From contig OZ004581.1 of NCBI GenBank assembly GCA_963924555.1, positions 3,658,001 to 3,722,000 on the forward strand: a stretch of DNA of 64,000 nt. The letters are read 5' to 3'. The position numbers were made by a program, and so were the translations under genes. The DNA comes from Crambe crambe. Its lineage: Eukaryota; Porifera; Demospongiae; Poecilosclerida; Crambeidae. Below the pieces are notes generated by a model. The model saw nothing but the letters and a program-made list of their open reading frames with translations. It made no database searches and was not told the origin of the DNA. How positions within the stretch are numbered: the first letter of the stretch is position 1; each line of letters opens with the position of its first letter. Below are positions 46,388 through 58,600 of the stretch, piece by piece.

Positions 46388-49300
46388 TTCCAGAAAACTT
46401 GCCACAACTATTTTTATATGATCATGAGTGTGATGAATTGAAGAACCTAGTGATTCTCCGTCGACAGTGGCTGTTCAATGTGATGACTGTCATTTTGGGG
46501 TTCAAGAGTAAAACATCAAACAAGGAAGGTGAGGACGGAAAGCAGAGCACAGCTGATGTGGCTAAAAAGCTAAAGCCTTCGGAGAAGGATGCTCTGGAAG
46601 AAGGTAGAGCTGATAGCAATGTTCTTCAAAAGTGCTGGGAAAATTTCACTGATAATGCAGATGTCGAGTATCTCATCCCTTGTATGCTTCCAGAGCTAAC
46701 AGAGGAAAGGAAAGAAGAGTTAAAAGACCAGTTGGAAAATTGTCCCTGGTTCTATATGTACTTTGATTTTGAGAAGTTTCTTCCTGCCCAAATTTACTAC
46801 CAGCTGGTCTGCTTGCTTGGTGATTCTAAAACTTCCTCACCTGAGGATATTTTCACCAGCACTGTGTGTGTTCTCAATGACGTCAAAGATTACCACTGGA
46901 AAGTGGAATATGAGAGAGATTCTCACGGACTCAAAGTTGGTGTTTTGTAAGTTTGCTAGCTGTGATAACTTTATACATATCTACTACTGTTACACTTCTG
47001 AATTATTTTGTTGCACAGGTCTTCCTGTGAAGATAAACTTGAGCACATTAAGGATATCCATAACAATCTTTCTTCAATATGTATGGATAGCAGTCTTGAA
47101 GGACTGAAGTACTATGGAGGGCCCTTTGAAGTAAAGTGCCCAGTCGAGAATTGCTCACAGTGTATTCTTCCTTATGTGTGCTATGGACGAGAAGAAATAA
47201 AAGATGTTGTCACATGTATCAAATGCAAGCAGACTACTGATGTACGCTCTAAGGTAAAGGCTTACTACGCTTTGGTAATATATATAAATTATCCACTAAA
47301 TTATTTTTAACATTATAGCTTGGTGGTGTTACAAGCAACAAAGGTAAGATTAATTGAGTACTTAAGTTATAGCTAAGTCTCTGTATTGTATTATAATACT
47401 CTCCAACTTTATTTATATAAAAATCAAGGATTTTGATTACCTTAAATTACCTCTTCTTCCCTTTCTTTGTACACTCCATAACATTACAAAAAATCTATGA
47501 CCTTCTGCAATCTCTGTTGTTTCTGTTCATTGCTGTCTTTTAGTCAGTTCTCTTCATGTCAGAATGGGCCTGATTTGTTGGCAAAGACGACCAAGAAGCA
47601 TCAGCTCTCTTCACGGTGTAGAGTTACTGTGTAGTGACTGCGAGCCTGAACCTGAGTCTGTCTGTCCTTAGTACTGTAGAGCTTGTGCTAAGACGTACGT
47701 ACCATAGTTGCCTCATTTAATGGATTTTTTGAGAGTATTATATTCTTGTACAGGCATATACAGTAACAACTGCACAACAACAATCAGTAGCAGCTAAACT
47801 GTTCTAGGCTGTTACTGCTAACTATGAATAAATTATAAACAATGCACTTCAGTTAACAAAAAACTAAGGAAACAAGAAGGATGGAAATGGGATCAATCTT
47901 TGTTCTGTATATCCAGCCAACAATCCCTACATATACATACATTACTACACTATAATCTGAAGCTACCCAACGTATATGTAGGGATTGTTGGCTGGATATA
48001 CAGAACAAAGATTGATCCCATTTCCATCCTTCTTGTTTCCTTACTTTTTTGAGCAGTGGTCATCCCTACATCTTTTTTTCATTTCAAGAAATGATTTTTC
48101 CCTTACTTGTATACATATATAGGGATGACCATTGCTCAAAAAAGTAAGGAAACAAGGGTAGGGATGAAGGATGGAAGGATGGAAATGGGTTTGTTCTGTA
48201 TATCCAGCCAACAATCCCTACATATACACACTATTATCTGCAGCTACCTGACGTATATGTAGGGATTGTTTGCTGGATATACAGAACAAAGATTGATCCC
48301 ATTTCCATCCTTCCATCCTTCATACCTACCCTTGTTTCCTTACTTTTTTGAGCAATGGTCATCCCTACATTTTTTTTCCATTTCAACTTACTTTTATTCC
48401 TAAAACTGTGCTGGCAGAATGTGTATAACCACCGTCCATGCAGGCGAGGGTACAGTGCCATGGTAGGGCACTAGCCAAGCTGGACAGCTGGCACATCATT
48501 ATACTAAAACAAGAAATAAGAATATTGCACAGGAATACAAAAGATGTATCATATTTGAAAAACACATTACCCAAACACATAAAAAAATGTCCTTCATCCT
48601 TCAGTGTAGATGGAGGACTACCGAAGGTCCTAGCAGCTTTAATTGATGAAGGACACTCCATATTATTCAGTGATACTCCATAATTATTACTTTGAGCTTA
48701 ATCAAACTTCCTAAGATGGAACTACCGTCAAAATCCATGAAATGGATGGGGATCTGCTTTTGAATTCTACTTCTGAATGTTAAAATTGGCAAATGTGGAA
48801 GGCACAGCCATAATTAAATGAATTTTTTTTTTTATCAGATATGGATAAATCATACCAACAGTACATTAAAAAATTCATCCATGCAAAGAAGCAATGGAGG
48901 TTGAAACAAATAATGGATTCTGATCATGCTCTTCCTGAATATATCACTGACTGGGAATCAAAGTTAGTGGTCCCATTGGGCATACCAGCGAATAAGGTCA
49001 AAGACATAAAGGCAGCTCATCCTACCCAGCCAGTGCTTGAAAGGTTAGTAGCTATCTCTTTAATGTCACATAACAGTGGAATAGTTCAAGTGATTATAAT
49101 TATAGCCAGTTAAATAATAACAATCGGACTGCTGTATTACGAATTTACAATAGCTACTTATTGTGCTATATAATATTGTACAGGAAAGAGGTATTGAGAG
49201 TTTGGAAAGCAATAGCAATATTTAATGCCACATATGAAAACCTCATAAAAGCCTGCATTGAAGGACATGAATATGCTGCTGAAGACATCTGCAAATATGT

Positions 49301-51511
49301 ACAGGAAATCACAAAAGGTATAATTATTTAGTCCCCCCTTCCCCCAGAGGTAGTTGTCTCCTATCCACAATTAGAACTAATATTAATAGATGGGTCTTAT
49401 CAAAGTTGTACTTGCTAAGCTCGACAACCAAAAGACAATTTTTTCATATGCTAATAAATGATTATGTAAACCAGAATTTAAATATGTGACCGAATTCACT
49501 TCACGGAGAATCGTCGCTGGCGTTCTTCGCGAATCTCCTTCTCGCGTTTAGCCGTCTCTTCCTCACGTCGTCGGTGTTCTTCGCGAATCTCCTCCTCGCT
49601 TTTAGCATTTTCCTCTTCTCTGAGCCTGCATTGTTCAGCTAGCTCTTGGTTTTGCCATTGTCTCTGGTCTGTAGCCTCTTCCTGATTGTGTAGTCATCCA
49701 ATCTCGTAGACTTTCTTTTGCGGGATTCTGACCCAAACTTGTTGCCGATGTATATCCCACCGATGCCACCAACTGTAGTAGCTACCAACAAGAGATCTAG
49801 ACTACCCCGAATCAGATTAGTAACCAAATGGCTCAACTTCAAACTCTCTAGCTAGAAAAACTCTCTCTAAAGACTCTCTAGAACTGTCTCTGCTACCTAC
49901 TTTTATACAAAACTCAACTAACACGCATTGACACAAAAAAACAGGAAAAATCTCACACACAAATTACAACCATGCAGGTGACAGGACAGCAGAATACAGA
50001 ACAGTTTGGATATGCACACCACACAACATAAATAATAATTTTAACTAACACATATACAAACTGTCAATGAGTCCATCACAATGGACTAGCCATTAGGATG
50101 GAGCTACATTAATACTAAATGAAGAAAATTTGTAAAATATTCGTAGGGATGCTTCCCTACATGTTTTTGACCATCACATAAAACTACTTTCACACTTAAT
50201 TTGAGCTAACTAGGCTATAGTTCCCATATTGAACTTCGCGCGTAATAATGCGTTAATTCACCGTCAAAATCGACGCGTAGTAACGTCATCTCACGTAAAA
50301 AAATCGCGGATTACGCGTTATTATGGCCACGTAAATTCGTGTAAGAGCGCCGTTTAGCGCACATTAACACGCAGTGCACGCTAGCGCATTTTCGCAAAGT
50401 TTAGTCCAATAATTTGGTGAAAGAAATATTTTTGGTGCTCATGGTAAAGCGATTAGCCAAGGCCATATCAACAAAAATAAAATCCACCAAAAAAATGTAA
50501 AGTCACTGCGCGAACGCGTGCGGATTTCCGCGATTTCGCACGTTTTTGCGTTGATGCATTGCGCGTATTCTGTAGTGCGATAAAAGGAGTTGAAAGGAGT
50601 TGATACGCATAATAGCGCGATTATCGTTAGATTGTGCGCTATTTCGCGCTAAGTTCTACACGGGTTAGACCAACAAGTAAAACTCAGTTTTATTCTTTCC
50701 AGTACATCAGAGAGTTATCGTACTCTCTAAGGGTTTCCCCATTCGACAATATGCTAGATTCAATTCGACAATGTGCTAGACTCAAGTATGAGAGCAGTAT
50801 TTTACAGCGACTTCTAAAATTGCCTTTTTCATGGTTGTTCATCATCACCATCTTTCACTGATTTATTCCAGAGATGGCTCATTAAAAACTGTCATCCCTA
50901 CATACCACTCTCTTTGATTATGTTAGCATTCATTCACCTGAAGCAGTATACAAAATCATCATTCTTATTGGTTATAATCATCATTTTTAGATATACTGTA
51001 GTGCTAACTTATAAACAATGCAACATGACCACAAAACATACACTTCAGTTAACCAGACTAATTCACTATCTAGCAACCTGGAAGAACATTTGGACAAAGG
51101 TATCCTGATAACTACTGTTTCACTGTAAATTGCGATGTTAATTTATTTTCGTGCATGGTCATGTTCAACAACGAAAATTAATCACATGAAAATTAAGAGT
51201 AATACGTATGTCATCCCTACATAGAGAGCACTATTATGCTCTCTGGTTCATCCATGAACCCTATCCCTATTGTCTGTTTTAATTAGAATATTTTTTTTTG
51301 ATGTAGCCAATGCAGATAGCTAGAGATGAAAATATGGTGCATGTATCCAGTCAGCATGAGATTTATAGAGTCAGAGACTCTAAATTTATAGGTGACTAGA
51401 TGCTCACTAGTGTGGTTCAGGTTGCTCACCTTTGATATCTTTGTTATCATGGTAATCTCTATGATCTAGGTTCATCTTCAGCAGAACAACCAACAAAAGA
51501 ACCTGCTTCTG
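46388..51511 (+). CDS. COR-like plus death-domain signalling protein (5-prime end not found)
   Basis: Six exons join in frame: 46388-46946, 47019-47253, 47319-47343, 48839-49043, 49184-49317 and 51470-51511, all GT-AG, about 400 residues. Exon 1 resembles the C-terminal part of the COR domain of Roco-type proteins: LKNLVILRRQWLFNVMTVIL, then WENF, DVEYLIPCMLPEL and FLPAQIYYQLVCLL. Exon 2 has a Cys-rich patch (KCPVENCSQC, CIKCKQ) like a small zinc ribbon. Exons 4 and 5 form a death domain (about residues 303-386; WESKLVVPLGIPANKVKDI, VLRVWKA), so it likely recruits adaptor proteins in the cytosol. The last exon is a Ser/Pro/Lys linker with no stop, so more exons follow. No ROC GTPase motif is present here, so the upstream part is missing or displaced. 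The introns hold two palindromic MITEs (47.9 and 48.1 kb) and a CpG-dense block (50.2 kb). Confidence 0.75.
47860..48106. mobile_element. Palindromic MITE, AGCAGTGGTCATCCCTAC family, copy 1
   Basis: Arms GGATGGAAATGGGATCAATC, TTTGTTCTGTATATCCAGCC and AACAATCCCTACATATA mirrored about 47960. The right end has GTCATCCCTAC then an A/T tract with ATTTCAAGAAAT. Nearly identical to 61947-62245. Confidence 0.88.
48112..48385. mobile_element. Palindromic MITE, AGCAGTGGTCATCCCTAC family, copy 2
   Basis: Same arms as the copy at 47860-48106, with an extra GGTAGGGATGAAGGATGGAA stretch in each arm. Lies immediately beside copy 1 in the same intron. Confidence 0.88.
49498..49842 (-). pseudogene. Small membrane/coiled-coil protein gene, frameshifted
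   Basis: Minus strand from about 49842 reads KLSHLVTNLIRGSLDLLLV and a Gly-rich hydrophobic segment (ATTVGGIGGIYIGN), then a basic stretch (RKRKSTRLDD). After a one-base slip near 49690 the other frame runs QEEATDQRQWQNQELAEQ and two diverged repeats of EEEIREEHRRREEETAK type, ending FSVK and TGA. This is a helix with a strong coiled-coil pattern. A single indel would restore one product: membrane anchor plus coiled coil. Family unknown. It may be a processed copy, since no introns are visible, lying in the intron of the death-domain gene. Confidence 0.45.
50225..50655. repeat. CpG-dense block, probable young insertion
   Basis: About 430 bp packed with GCGC, CGCG and ACGCGT strings inside an AT-rich intron. 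Both ends carry related strings (CGCGCGTAATAATGCG at 50236-50251; ACGCATAATAGCGCG at about 50605), suggesting inverted termini. No ORF. Confidence 0.5.
50709..50728 (+). repeat. GTAGGGATG-hairpin core motif, copy 3 (degenerate)
   Basis: Stem AGAGAGT (50709-50715) with ACTCTCT (50722-50728); the following GTAGGGATG is decayed to AAGGGTTTC. The surrounding 50.70-50.88 kb resembles 16.40-16.66 kb. Confidence 0.6.
51212..51244 (-). repeat. GTAGGGATG-hairpin core motif, copy 4
   Basis: CATCCCTAC (51212-51220), stem AGAGAGCA (51223-51230), loop CTATTA, arm TGCTCTCT (51237-51244). The CA/TG pairs differ from copies 1 and 2 yet remain paired. Confidence 0.8.
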
Positions 51512-51929
51512 GTAAGTATCATAACTAGCTCTAGCTACAAACTACATATATTAGCTATGTCTATAACCCTACATGTAACTACAACACATATCGAGGTATC
51601 TTCCCTTTGATTTTTGTTATGACAATTGTGAGAAATATCTTTATCCTCAAAAAAGTTACTTATTTTGGATATACTCAATTTTATCTCAAGAATAACCAAC
51701 AGTAAAGATCAGCCACTCAATTGACCAATTTATGAAAATGAGTAGCCTTCCTTGATACAGATCAGATGGCACTATAAGTACTGTTTGACCTGTTGACCTA
51801 TTTCTCTAGACTTTGAGGGATGTAACTACTCTAGCAAAATTCAGACCTTTTAATCATCTGGCTACAGACTCCCAGAGTTTCAGTTCCTGATTCACTACAG
51901 TTTATCTAATGTATTAGGTGGGATATATA

Positions 51930-52462
51930 AAAGACATAAAAGACACAGCATCATTTAAAAGACACAGCATCATATAAAAGACACAGCATCATTTTAAAAG
52001 ACACAGCATCATTTAAAAGACACAGCATCATTTAAAAGACACAGCATCATTTAAAAGACACAGCATCATATAAAAGACACAACATCATATAAAAGACACA
52101 ACATCATATAAAAGACACAGCATCATATAAAAGACAGCATCATAATATAAAAGACACAGCATCATATAAAAGACAGCATCATTTAAAAAGACACAGCATC
52201 ATATAAAAGACAGCATCATATGAAAGATACAGCATCATATAAAAGACGCAGCATCATATAAAAGACACAGCATCATTTTAAAAGACACAGCATCATAATA
52301 TAAAAGACACAGCATCATATAAAAGACACAGCATCATATAAAAGACGCAGCATCATATAAAAGACACAGCATCATTTAAAAAGACACAGCATCATAATAT
52401 AAAAGACACAGCATCATATAAAAGACACAGCATCATAATATAAAAGACACAGCATCATATGA
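51930..52462. repeat. Minisatellite, AAAAGACACAGCATCATAT unit
   Basis: About 530 bp of a 17-22-bp unit, roughly 25-28 copies. Variation is mostly in the AT spacer between CATCAT and AAAAGAC (ATAT, TTT, AATAT), with a few CACAG to CAG or CGCAG changes. It has no spacer diversity, so it is not CRISPR-like. Confidence 0.95.
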
Positions 52463-54060
52463 AATTATCACAATAGCTACCAGGATCAAAAACTGACAGT
52501 TATGGGCCTGTATGAGCCTAAGATGACGGGTAACAAAAAAGTTGGCCACAAGGACACTCCAGTTTTCTAGCATTCAGTCCAGCACCACAATTGGGGCACT
52601 GTTTTACCAAACGAGTCACGATCCAGAAGGAAGCAGATCAACAATAGTTGAGCTCTGGCTCTATCCACGTGTCATGTTTAGCATGTGCATGCACAAGGTG
52701 ATAAAAGTAACACAAAAAATAATTACCTACACTAGTGTAATTGTACATGCATCTTTACATAGGTGTGAGTACATACTATTAACTGATGGTCACATGACTT
52801 GTGACCAATCAGATCCTCTAACACTTCTCAGTGTTTATTTCACACTTTAAGAATTGTGTTGAAGGTACATAGCGGAAGATCCACTAGAACTATGACCTTT
52901 CAGCCTCAGTCCTAAGTGCTTACAGTAAGATAGGAACTGAATGTCTCCTTTGGCATTTCACTGGGTTTCAAACAGGAAACCTAAGGAAATTACCTCATTT
53001 ATTTTATAAGACACTTATGCCTTGCCTAACAAACTTTCCGTCTTTTAATGAGGCACACTCAGATGATGCGAAAGTGCACGAGGTTACATAAATGCACGAG
53101 CCAAAGGCAAGTGCATTTATGTAACCTTATGCACTATCACATCATCCTCATGTGCACACATTAAATGACTTAAAGTTAACTAGGCATGTAATAACTATTA
53201 CTTATGGCTTAGCTATTTACATAGGTCATTAGCCTCATTCCCAAGCCTTTCCTCTCTCACTATCTCTCTTACTTGCACTCCAACCCTGTATGGAGGATTT
53301 ATCATGCAACTGACGTCACAAATTGCAAGCTTTTATTATTAACAGTGGAACCTCTGATATGGGACAATCTAGCTACCCCCAAATGATTTTATACGCAACT
53401 AATGGAAGGCTACCTCTGAAAGCGACCACCTCTTAGAGAAGAACATCACTGCTCATCAAAAAGGGCCTGAAGCTACTGCTAGCTAGTTTCAGTACAGTAC
53501 ACTATTATAATAGGGTAGGGGGTGTGGCTGTGGTGTGGCTTCCTGGCTGCCCGCTAAAGGTAATTTTTTAAATTGAAATTGACAGTCAGGAGTCCACAAA
53601 TTTGCTCGATGTTCGGAGGTGGAAGACTGGGATGCTAACTTTATTCTAGCTAATGGAGATAATAACGTCATGCAAACATAAAATTATTTTAGGTTGATAA
53701 TTAAAATTCTTTCTACCTCATGTGATACAGTGAGGCCTTCCTCTCATTTTACTCTTCTTCTTCATTTTTACCTCTACATGGGGTAAGAGTCCAAATAAGG
53801 GATCAAGACAGTGCAAACGAAAAGAAGGCTATGGTATTCTTCCTACTCCACTGAAAAAGTATTATCATAAACTCAAACTGAATATACTGTTCATTTTGAA
53901 TGGATCTTTTGAAAAAGTTCTACAATCACCTTGAACATGCTTTTACTACTTGTATTCAGTGATAGTGGACTATAGGTGCAGCATACATAGTCTCGCATGC
54001 GTGAGACTAGGTGCAGCATTAGATGTATGTATGGATCTTATGATGCTTACTTTTCTACAG
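52463..54060. other. Unassigned intron or intergenic stretch
   Basis: No exon supported. Contains a hairpin at about 53062-53155 (arms GTTACATAAATGCAC and complement), a pogo-type end at about 53344 (CAGTGGAACCTCTGATA), and a small palindrome GTCTCGCATGCGTGAGAC near 53991. Confidence 0.4.
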
Positions 54061-55293
54061 AATTTTTCTGGGCCCATGTGTACCTTCAACCATTGGAAAC
54101 TCTTCTTATTGTATGTGTGAGTCAGAAGCTAATTTCTAAAGGTGAGACTCATGACAGCTAATGCAATTAATGTGACTTCACTTTCTGTAATACAGTAAAA
54201 AGTACCTACCATCAAATATCGTGGTATTGTCAAGAAGTGTTTGACTGTCAAACAAGCCAGATATTTCCATTGAACTACACAGTGAAGACTGTACACATAA
54301 AAGTAGCTACAGCTGTGGTTTCCGTAGCATTCATTGCTGCCAGTATCATCTTCTATCTACTATTGCTCTCTGGGGATGTGGAATTGAACCCTGGGCCAGC
54401 CATTTTCTCTGGCAAGGACTATAGTTAAATTCTTGAATTGTATATGCATGAGATAGCTACTATTTCCTTTTGTAGTTTCATTCTTCCTTTGCTTCATCGG
54501 GATGACTTCTGTCCACCTAGTGCACGCACCAGTCATTCGTCAAGTGATGAGTGACAACAACACTACAGGAGAAGGTGCAACTGGTAGCACATCCCTCCCT
54601 CCATCCCTCTCTGGTACGGCTGTTATGAATCAGTGGACCATTCCACTTGAATGGAGTGGTGGAATGGAATACTGGAACACTTTTTTTTTGTTATTGTTTG
54701 TATGTGAGCAAACAAATGTACCTATCCTTCACTCTCTCAGCCTATTCCCATGCCCTTCACTCCAGGTGCGTCCATTTCGTCATCCGCTCCCAGGGATAAC
54801 TATTTTCTCCTATGATTATGCTTCATATCTGGATTCTTGCAAAAATATTCCAAGCCATTTTTCCCACCATAGGACAAGGAATTGAGTGCCAGTCTTGATT
54901 ACCACATTATTTTGGAGATACCTAAAATTAATATATCATTTCCCAGCTCAGAAATACACACAAACAACTTCTTTTTTTACTGTGGAAGTCCAGCAACTCC
55001 TTTGGTCCCTTCCCTCTTGTATATTATAAATAAAAAATGAATTCCAGTATTCCATTCCACCATTCCATTCCAGTGGAATGGTCCACTGATTCATAACGGC
55101 CCTCTGGTACAGTATTCTATAATAATTATTATGTAATATTATCTAAATAATTGTAATGTTAACTCAGGTAATTCTGATAGTGACATTGCCGGAATTGTAA
55201 CAGGTGTCTTTGGAATGCTTACTGGCCTCATTGGAGCTATCATTGCTATTGCTGTCTTTAGCTTCAATGTGTGGAAACATTGCCTTCAACCAG
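54061..55293 (+). CDS. Membrane-segment exons with a 2A ribosome-skipping motif
   Basis: Four exons, all phase 1 at both ends: 54061-54141, 54196-54411, 54476-54583 and 55168-55293. Exon 2 ends in a run of about 22 hydrophobic residues (VATAVVSVAFIAAS, then YLLLL) directly followed by SGDVELNPGP (DVELNPGP at 54375-54398). That is the full 2A consensus, where the ribosome skips the last Gly-Pro bond. Exon 2 must use a GC donor (GCAAGG at 54412) or else stops at TAA 12 codons after the motif. Exon 3 continues with a second leader-like stretch (SFFLCFIGMTSVHLVHA). Exon 4 encodes a transmembrane helix (GIVTGVFGMLTGLIGAIIAI) and a short basic tail. The products would be a membrane-anchored piece ending in the 2A and a second membrane protein. 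Exon linkage and 5-prime end are unproven. Confidence 0.5.
54612..55110. mobile_element. MITE with GAATCAGTGGACCATTCC arms
   Basis: About 500 bp. Arms TATGAATCAGTGGACCATTC and GGTGGAATGGAATACTGGAA mirrored at 55048-55110. It lies in the intron between the third and fourth exons of the 2A-containing model. The open frame at 54600-54885 runs into it and is not coding. Confidence 0.85.
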
Positions 55294-55603
55294 GTATAAC
55301 GCTAACAGGATAATTAATTTACTTGCGCATGATGATGTTTCTTAGGGTCAAAAGGCTATCTTATGATTATACAGCAGTCTAATTTGTCAGGGCATACGAG
55401 TTAAGTACTATAGCTATATTATGTAGGCTTGATTCTTATTGCCGATAAACCCTCCGGCCTTAGTATAACGCCCTTTCTGCACTGGGATGCTACAGCTCAG
55501 GACCCATGGGATTCTAAACACTCTTGGTTTCAGAGCCTGTATAGAAACATGCAGGAAGTCATTATAATTCATATCCATTCTGGACTATTTTTTCCTCCTT
55601 TAG

Positions 55604-58600
55604 TGCGTCTCAAAATTGAACCTAATGGTACCAATGTCATTGGAAAAGATTACTCTCTAACATGTACTGCCATGACTGATATTCCTGGGGACACATTTGA
55701 ATTTTCTTGGATCTATAACAATGCTCCTGTTGATGGAAAGGTTGACTCCAGTGATACAAAGAGCAAACTGTCATTTGAACCCCTGAATGGTTCTCATAAA
55801 GGAGAATACACTTGTAAATGTTCACTAAAGCAGAGACGTGGATGCTTTTCAAGGATATTGCTTCCAAACTTAGACGGTTCGATATCATACCACTTGGATG
55901 TAACTGGTAAGCACCACCATGAACCGATCATAGAGGGCCATATTGTGAAAATAGTGTCATTTACCCTTTACTTCCAGACCCTATCATTTCAGCCACTATC
56001 AAGGATGATAAGTATCCAATAGTTGGAAAAAGTTATAAACTGGAATGCACTATAACTGGAGCAGAAGGTTTCACTCCCAAGTACCAATGGATGCGTGATG
56101 ACGTTGATATTCAAGGAGAGACAACTCACTCACTCTCCTTTGATTGCCTCAAATTCTATGATAGAGGACGCTATAGATGTAGAGTCACCATTGAGTGTGA
56201 TCTCCTCACTGAACCTCTCTCTGGCACAAGTAATCCTGTGGATGTACGACTAAGTGGTATGTTAGAATTACCATATTTATATATAAGAGAGTCCTTATTG
56301 TATGTTGCTATTATTAAACAGTGAGAGATTAAGAATGTGTGTATAGCTATGTGTGTGCCAATCTAAATTGCAATCCTAAAACACCACATCATAATCAAGA
56401 AAATGTAGTGTATTATAAATACTGAAGTTTATGGTATTTTGGTAATTGGAGGGCTAGGGCTAGTGCTTTGGGAGTCTCCCACACTATGATGGTACCTGCA
56501 TATTTTTTTCTACAAAAAATGTATCACAGTCAGGGATGGATCCAGGGTCCTATCCCCCAGTCTGTGATTTTATGATAAAACCTTATCACACATTTATGTG
56601 GATCATACCCAACAAAAAAATTACCTCCCATCTAATATGCCAAGGGTCCTGAGAGAACAACAGTATAGTAGAAGTGATTTTCTGGCCAGCCCCTTTCATG
56701 TGGAATATCTCTGTGATCCAACCCTTTGCAGTATTTACAAGAAGCATTAATTCCTGGTCACATGACATTTGACCAATCAAATTCCTTAAAAACTGTACTT
56801 AAACTGCAATTTGCAGAGCCACAGAGTGCCTAGACTCATACCCAGGCTCAGTTACTGAGAGTTCTTTTATAGAATTACCTGTTCAGCAAAACGCAATAGG
56901 TTTTTCAACCAGGAATGTAGTCAATGGAAGTTGATCATAGTTAATGTCATAAATTCCAACAAAACATTGAAACCGGACAAGCACAGTCAATTAGTAGCTG
57001 ATATAAATGGCTAGCTTCTACTATAGGAGGGACCATTACAGTCTATACTAAGAAGACCTGTGATTGTCGAACGTTTAATCAATTGAACTCATGATTACAA
57101 CAAGTCATGAACATAATTAAAATGCAGTGAAAGCCAGTATTGCAGGCTGGTGCAGCTATTATGCATGCGGTCATGCAAATAGTCATGAATCATGGGCATG
57201 CCTTCTCAGTGGGCAAACACTCTGGTCGAGGGGTGAAAGTTTCGTGATTTCTCTTCTGTCCGCGAATATTTAACCACGCTAATCACTTTGGCAAATCTCG
57301 CTCAGGCCAGACTCTTCACTAGAGTTGTGTCTACGGTCTTCATCATAAAAAAGTTTCCGTTGCGTTGCCGTACAACGTCCGTAGAACGCTCAAGCGTTGT
57401 AAAAAAAACCGTGTGCGAACGCTTTATGAACGCAAAGCAGGCGTTTGCGTTGAACGGCCCAATTAAACGTACGTAGTTGGGTTCGAAATTACTAAACGTT
57501 TTTACGGTATGAAAGCACGCAGTTATTCCAGCAAAAACGTTCATCAGCAGCAGATCGACAGCGAGATGACCTGCAGGCAGTCTCCGAGGAAGGCCTTGAG
57601 CTCTACGTAGCTAGATATCGACTTGTGCATGCTAGTGGTGGTACAATTTCTTCTGCCTTCATCGTGTCTGTAAAGTTTCATCTCACTGATAATAGAACAT
57701 CATGGTGGTGTTATACTATAGCTAGCTGTAAGTGCAGAACTAGCTAGCTAGCTAGCTCTAGTGCCAACATAAGCTAGTCAGCTTAGAGAGATAGCTAGTC
57801 AGCCTAGAGAGATAGCTACGCATAGTTCTATAAGCTTTTAGGCTTAGGGTTACGTTTTATAATATCGTTTTTTCACCTACGTACGTACATGGCTATACTT
57901 CTTACCGTTTCTTCGTGAACGTTGAACAGGCGTGCAACGCTTGATGTTAAACGGTGTAGAAAATTAAACGCACGGGGGACTGTGTGAAAACGGTAACGGT
58001 CAAGGCGTGCAACGCCAGTTCTACGTGGACGGAACGGGGACTTTTTTTTGCAGCCTACCGTAGTTCATGTGTCTGTGATTCTACAACGGATAGACTCACC
58101 TCGCTGAAGAAATCAGAGCTTCGAGGCGGCAGAACATCTGTCATCGCTATGCCATGGCAAAAGGATCGCTGCACAATATAATGCTTCGCTAACTACAGCA
58201 CTCCAGATATCGTTTTAAATTTAACCTCTCTAGCTAGAACTCAGTCTCAAACGAAAGATAGCCTGCCACCGAAGCTTCAGCTAGCTACCTCATAGCTCTG
58301 TGTGCATGCATACACGCACATGGCTGCTGGCCAGGTTTTTTTTTGTTTTTGTTTTTTGTTGTTGTTGTTTTTTTCAAAATCTAAACCGTGAATGATTTTC
58401 CCCGCAAAATAAGACTAATCGCGAAACTTTTGCCCCTTGAGATATATAGTACCTCTTTAACTTTTTGTTACTACTACCATTGAAGAGTTGATTTTCACAT
58501 AGACTATCATTGTTAATTTCGAACTTTTCGACTCTTAATTCCAAGGAAAAGGCAGCACCTGAATCAAGGTGGTGAAATTATGAAGAGAGGAGCTTCAGGT

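Noticed and set aside
51930-52462. CRISPR-like array
   Set aside because: Units are contiguous with 1-4-bp length differences and no unique spacers; this is a eukaryotic minisatellite.
54196-54411. 2A motif as part of an integrated virus or retrotransposon
   Set aside because: No capsid, polymerase, endonuclease or reverse transcriptase sequence is visible on either side; surrounding exons are spliced and domain-like. Not fully excluded.
54502-54885. 127-codon ORF as a full gene
   Set aside because: Only the first 27 or so codons are exon; the rest runs into a MITE with mirrored arms.
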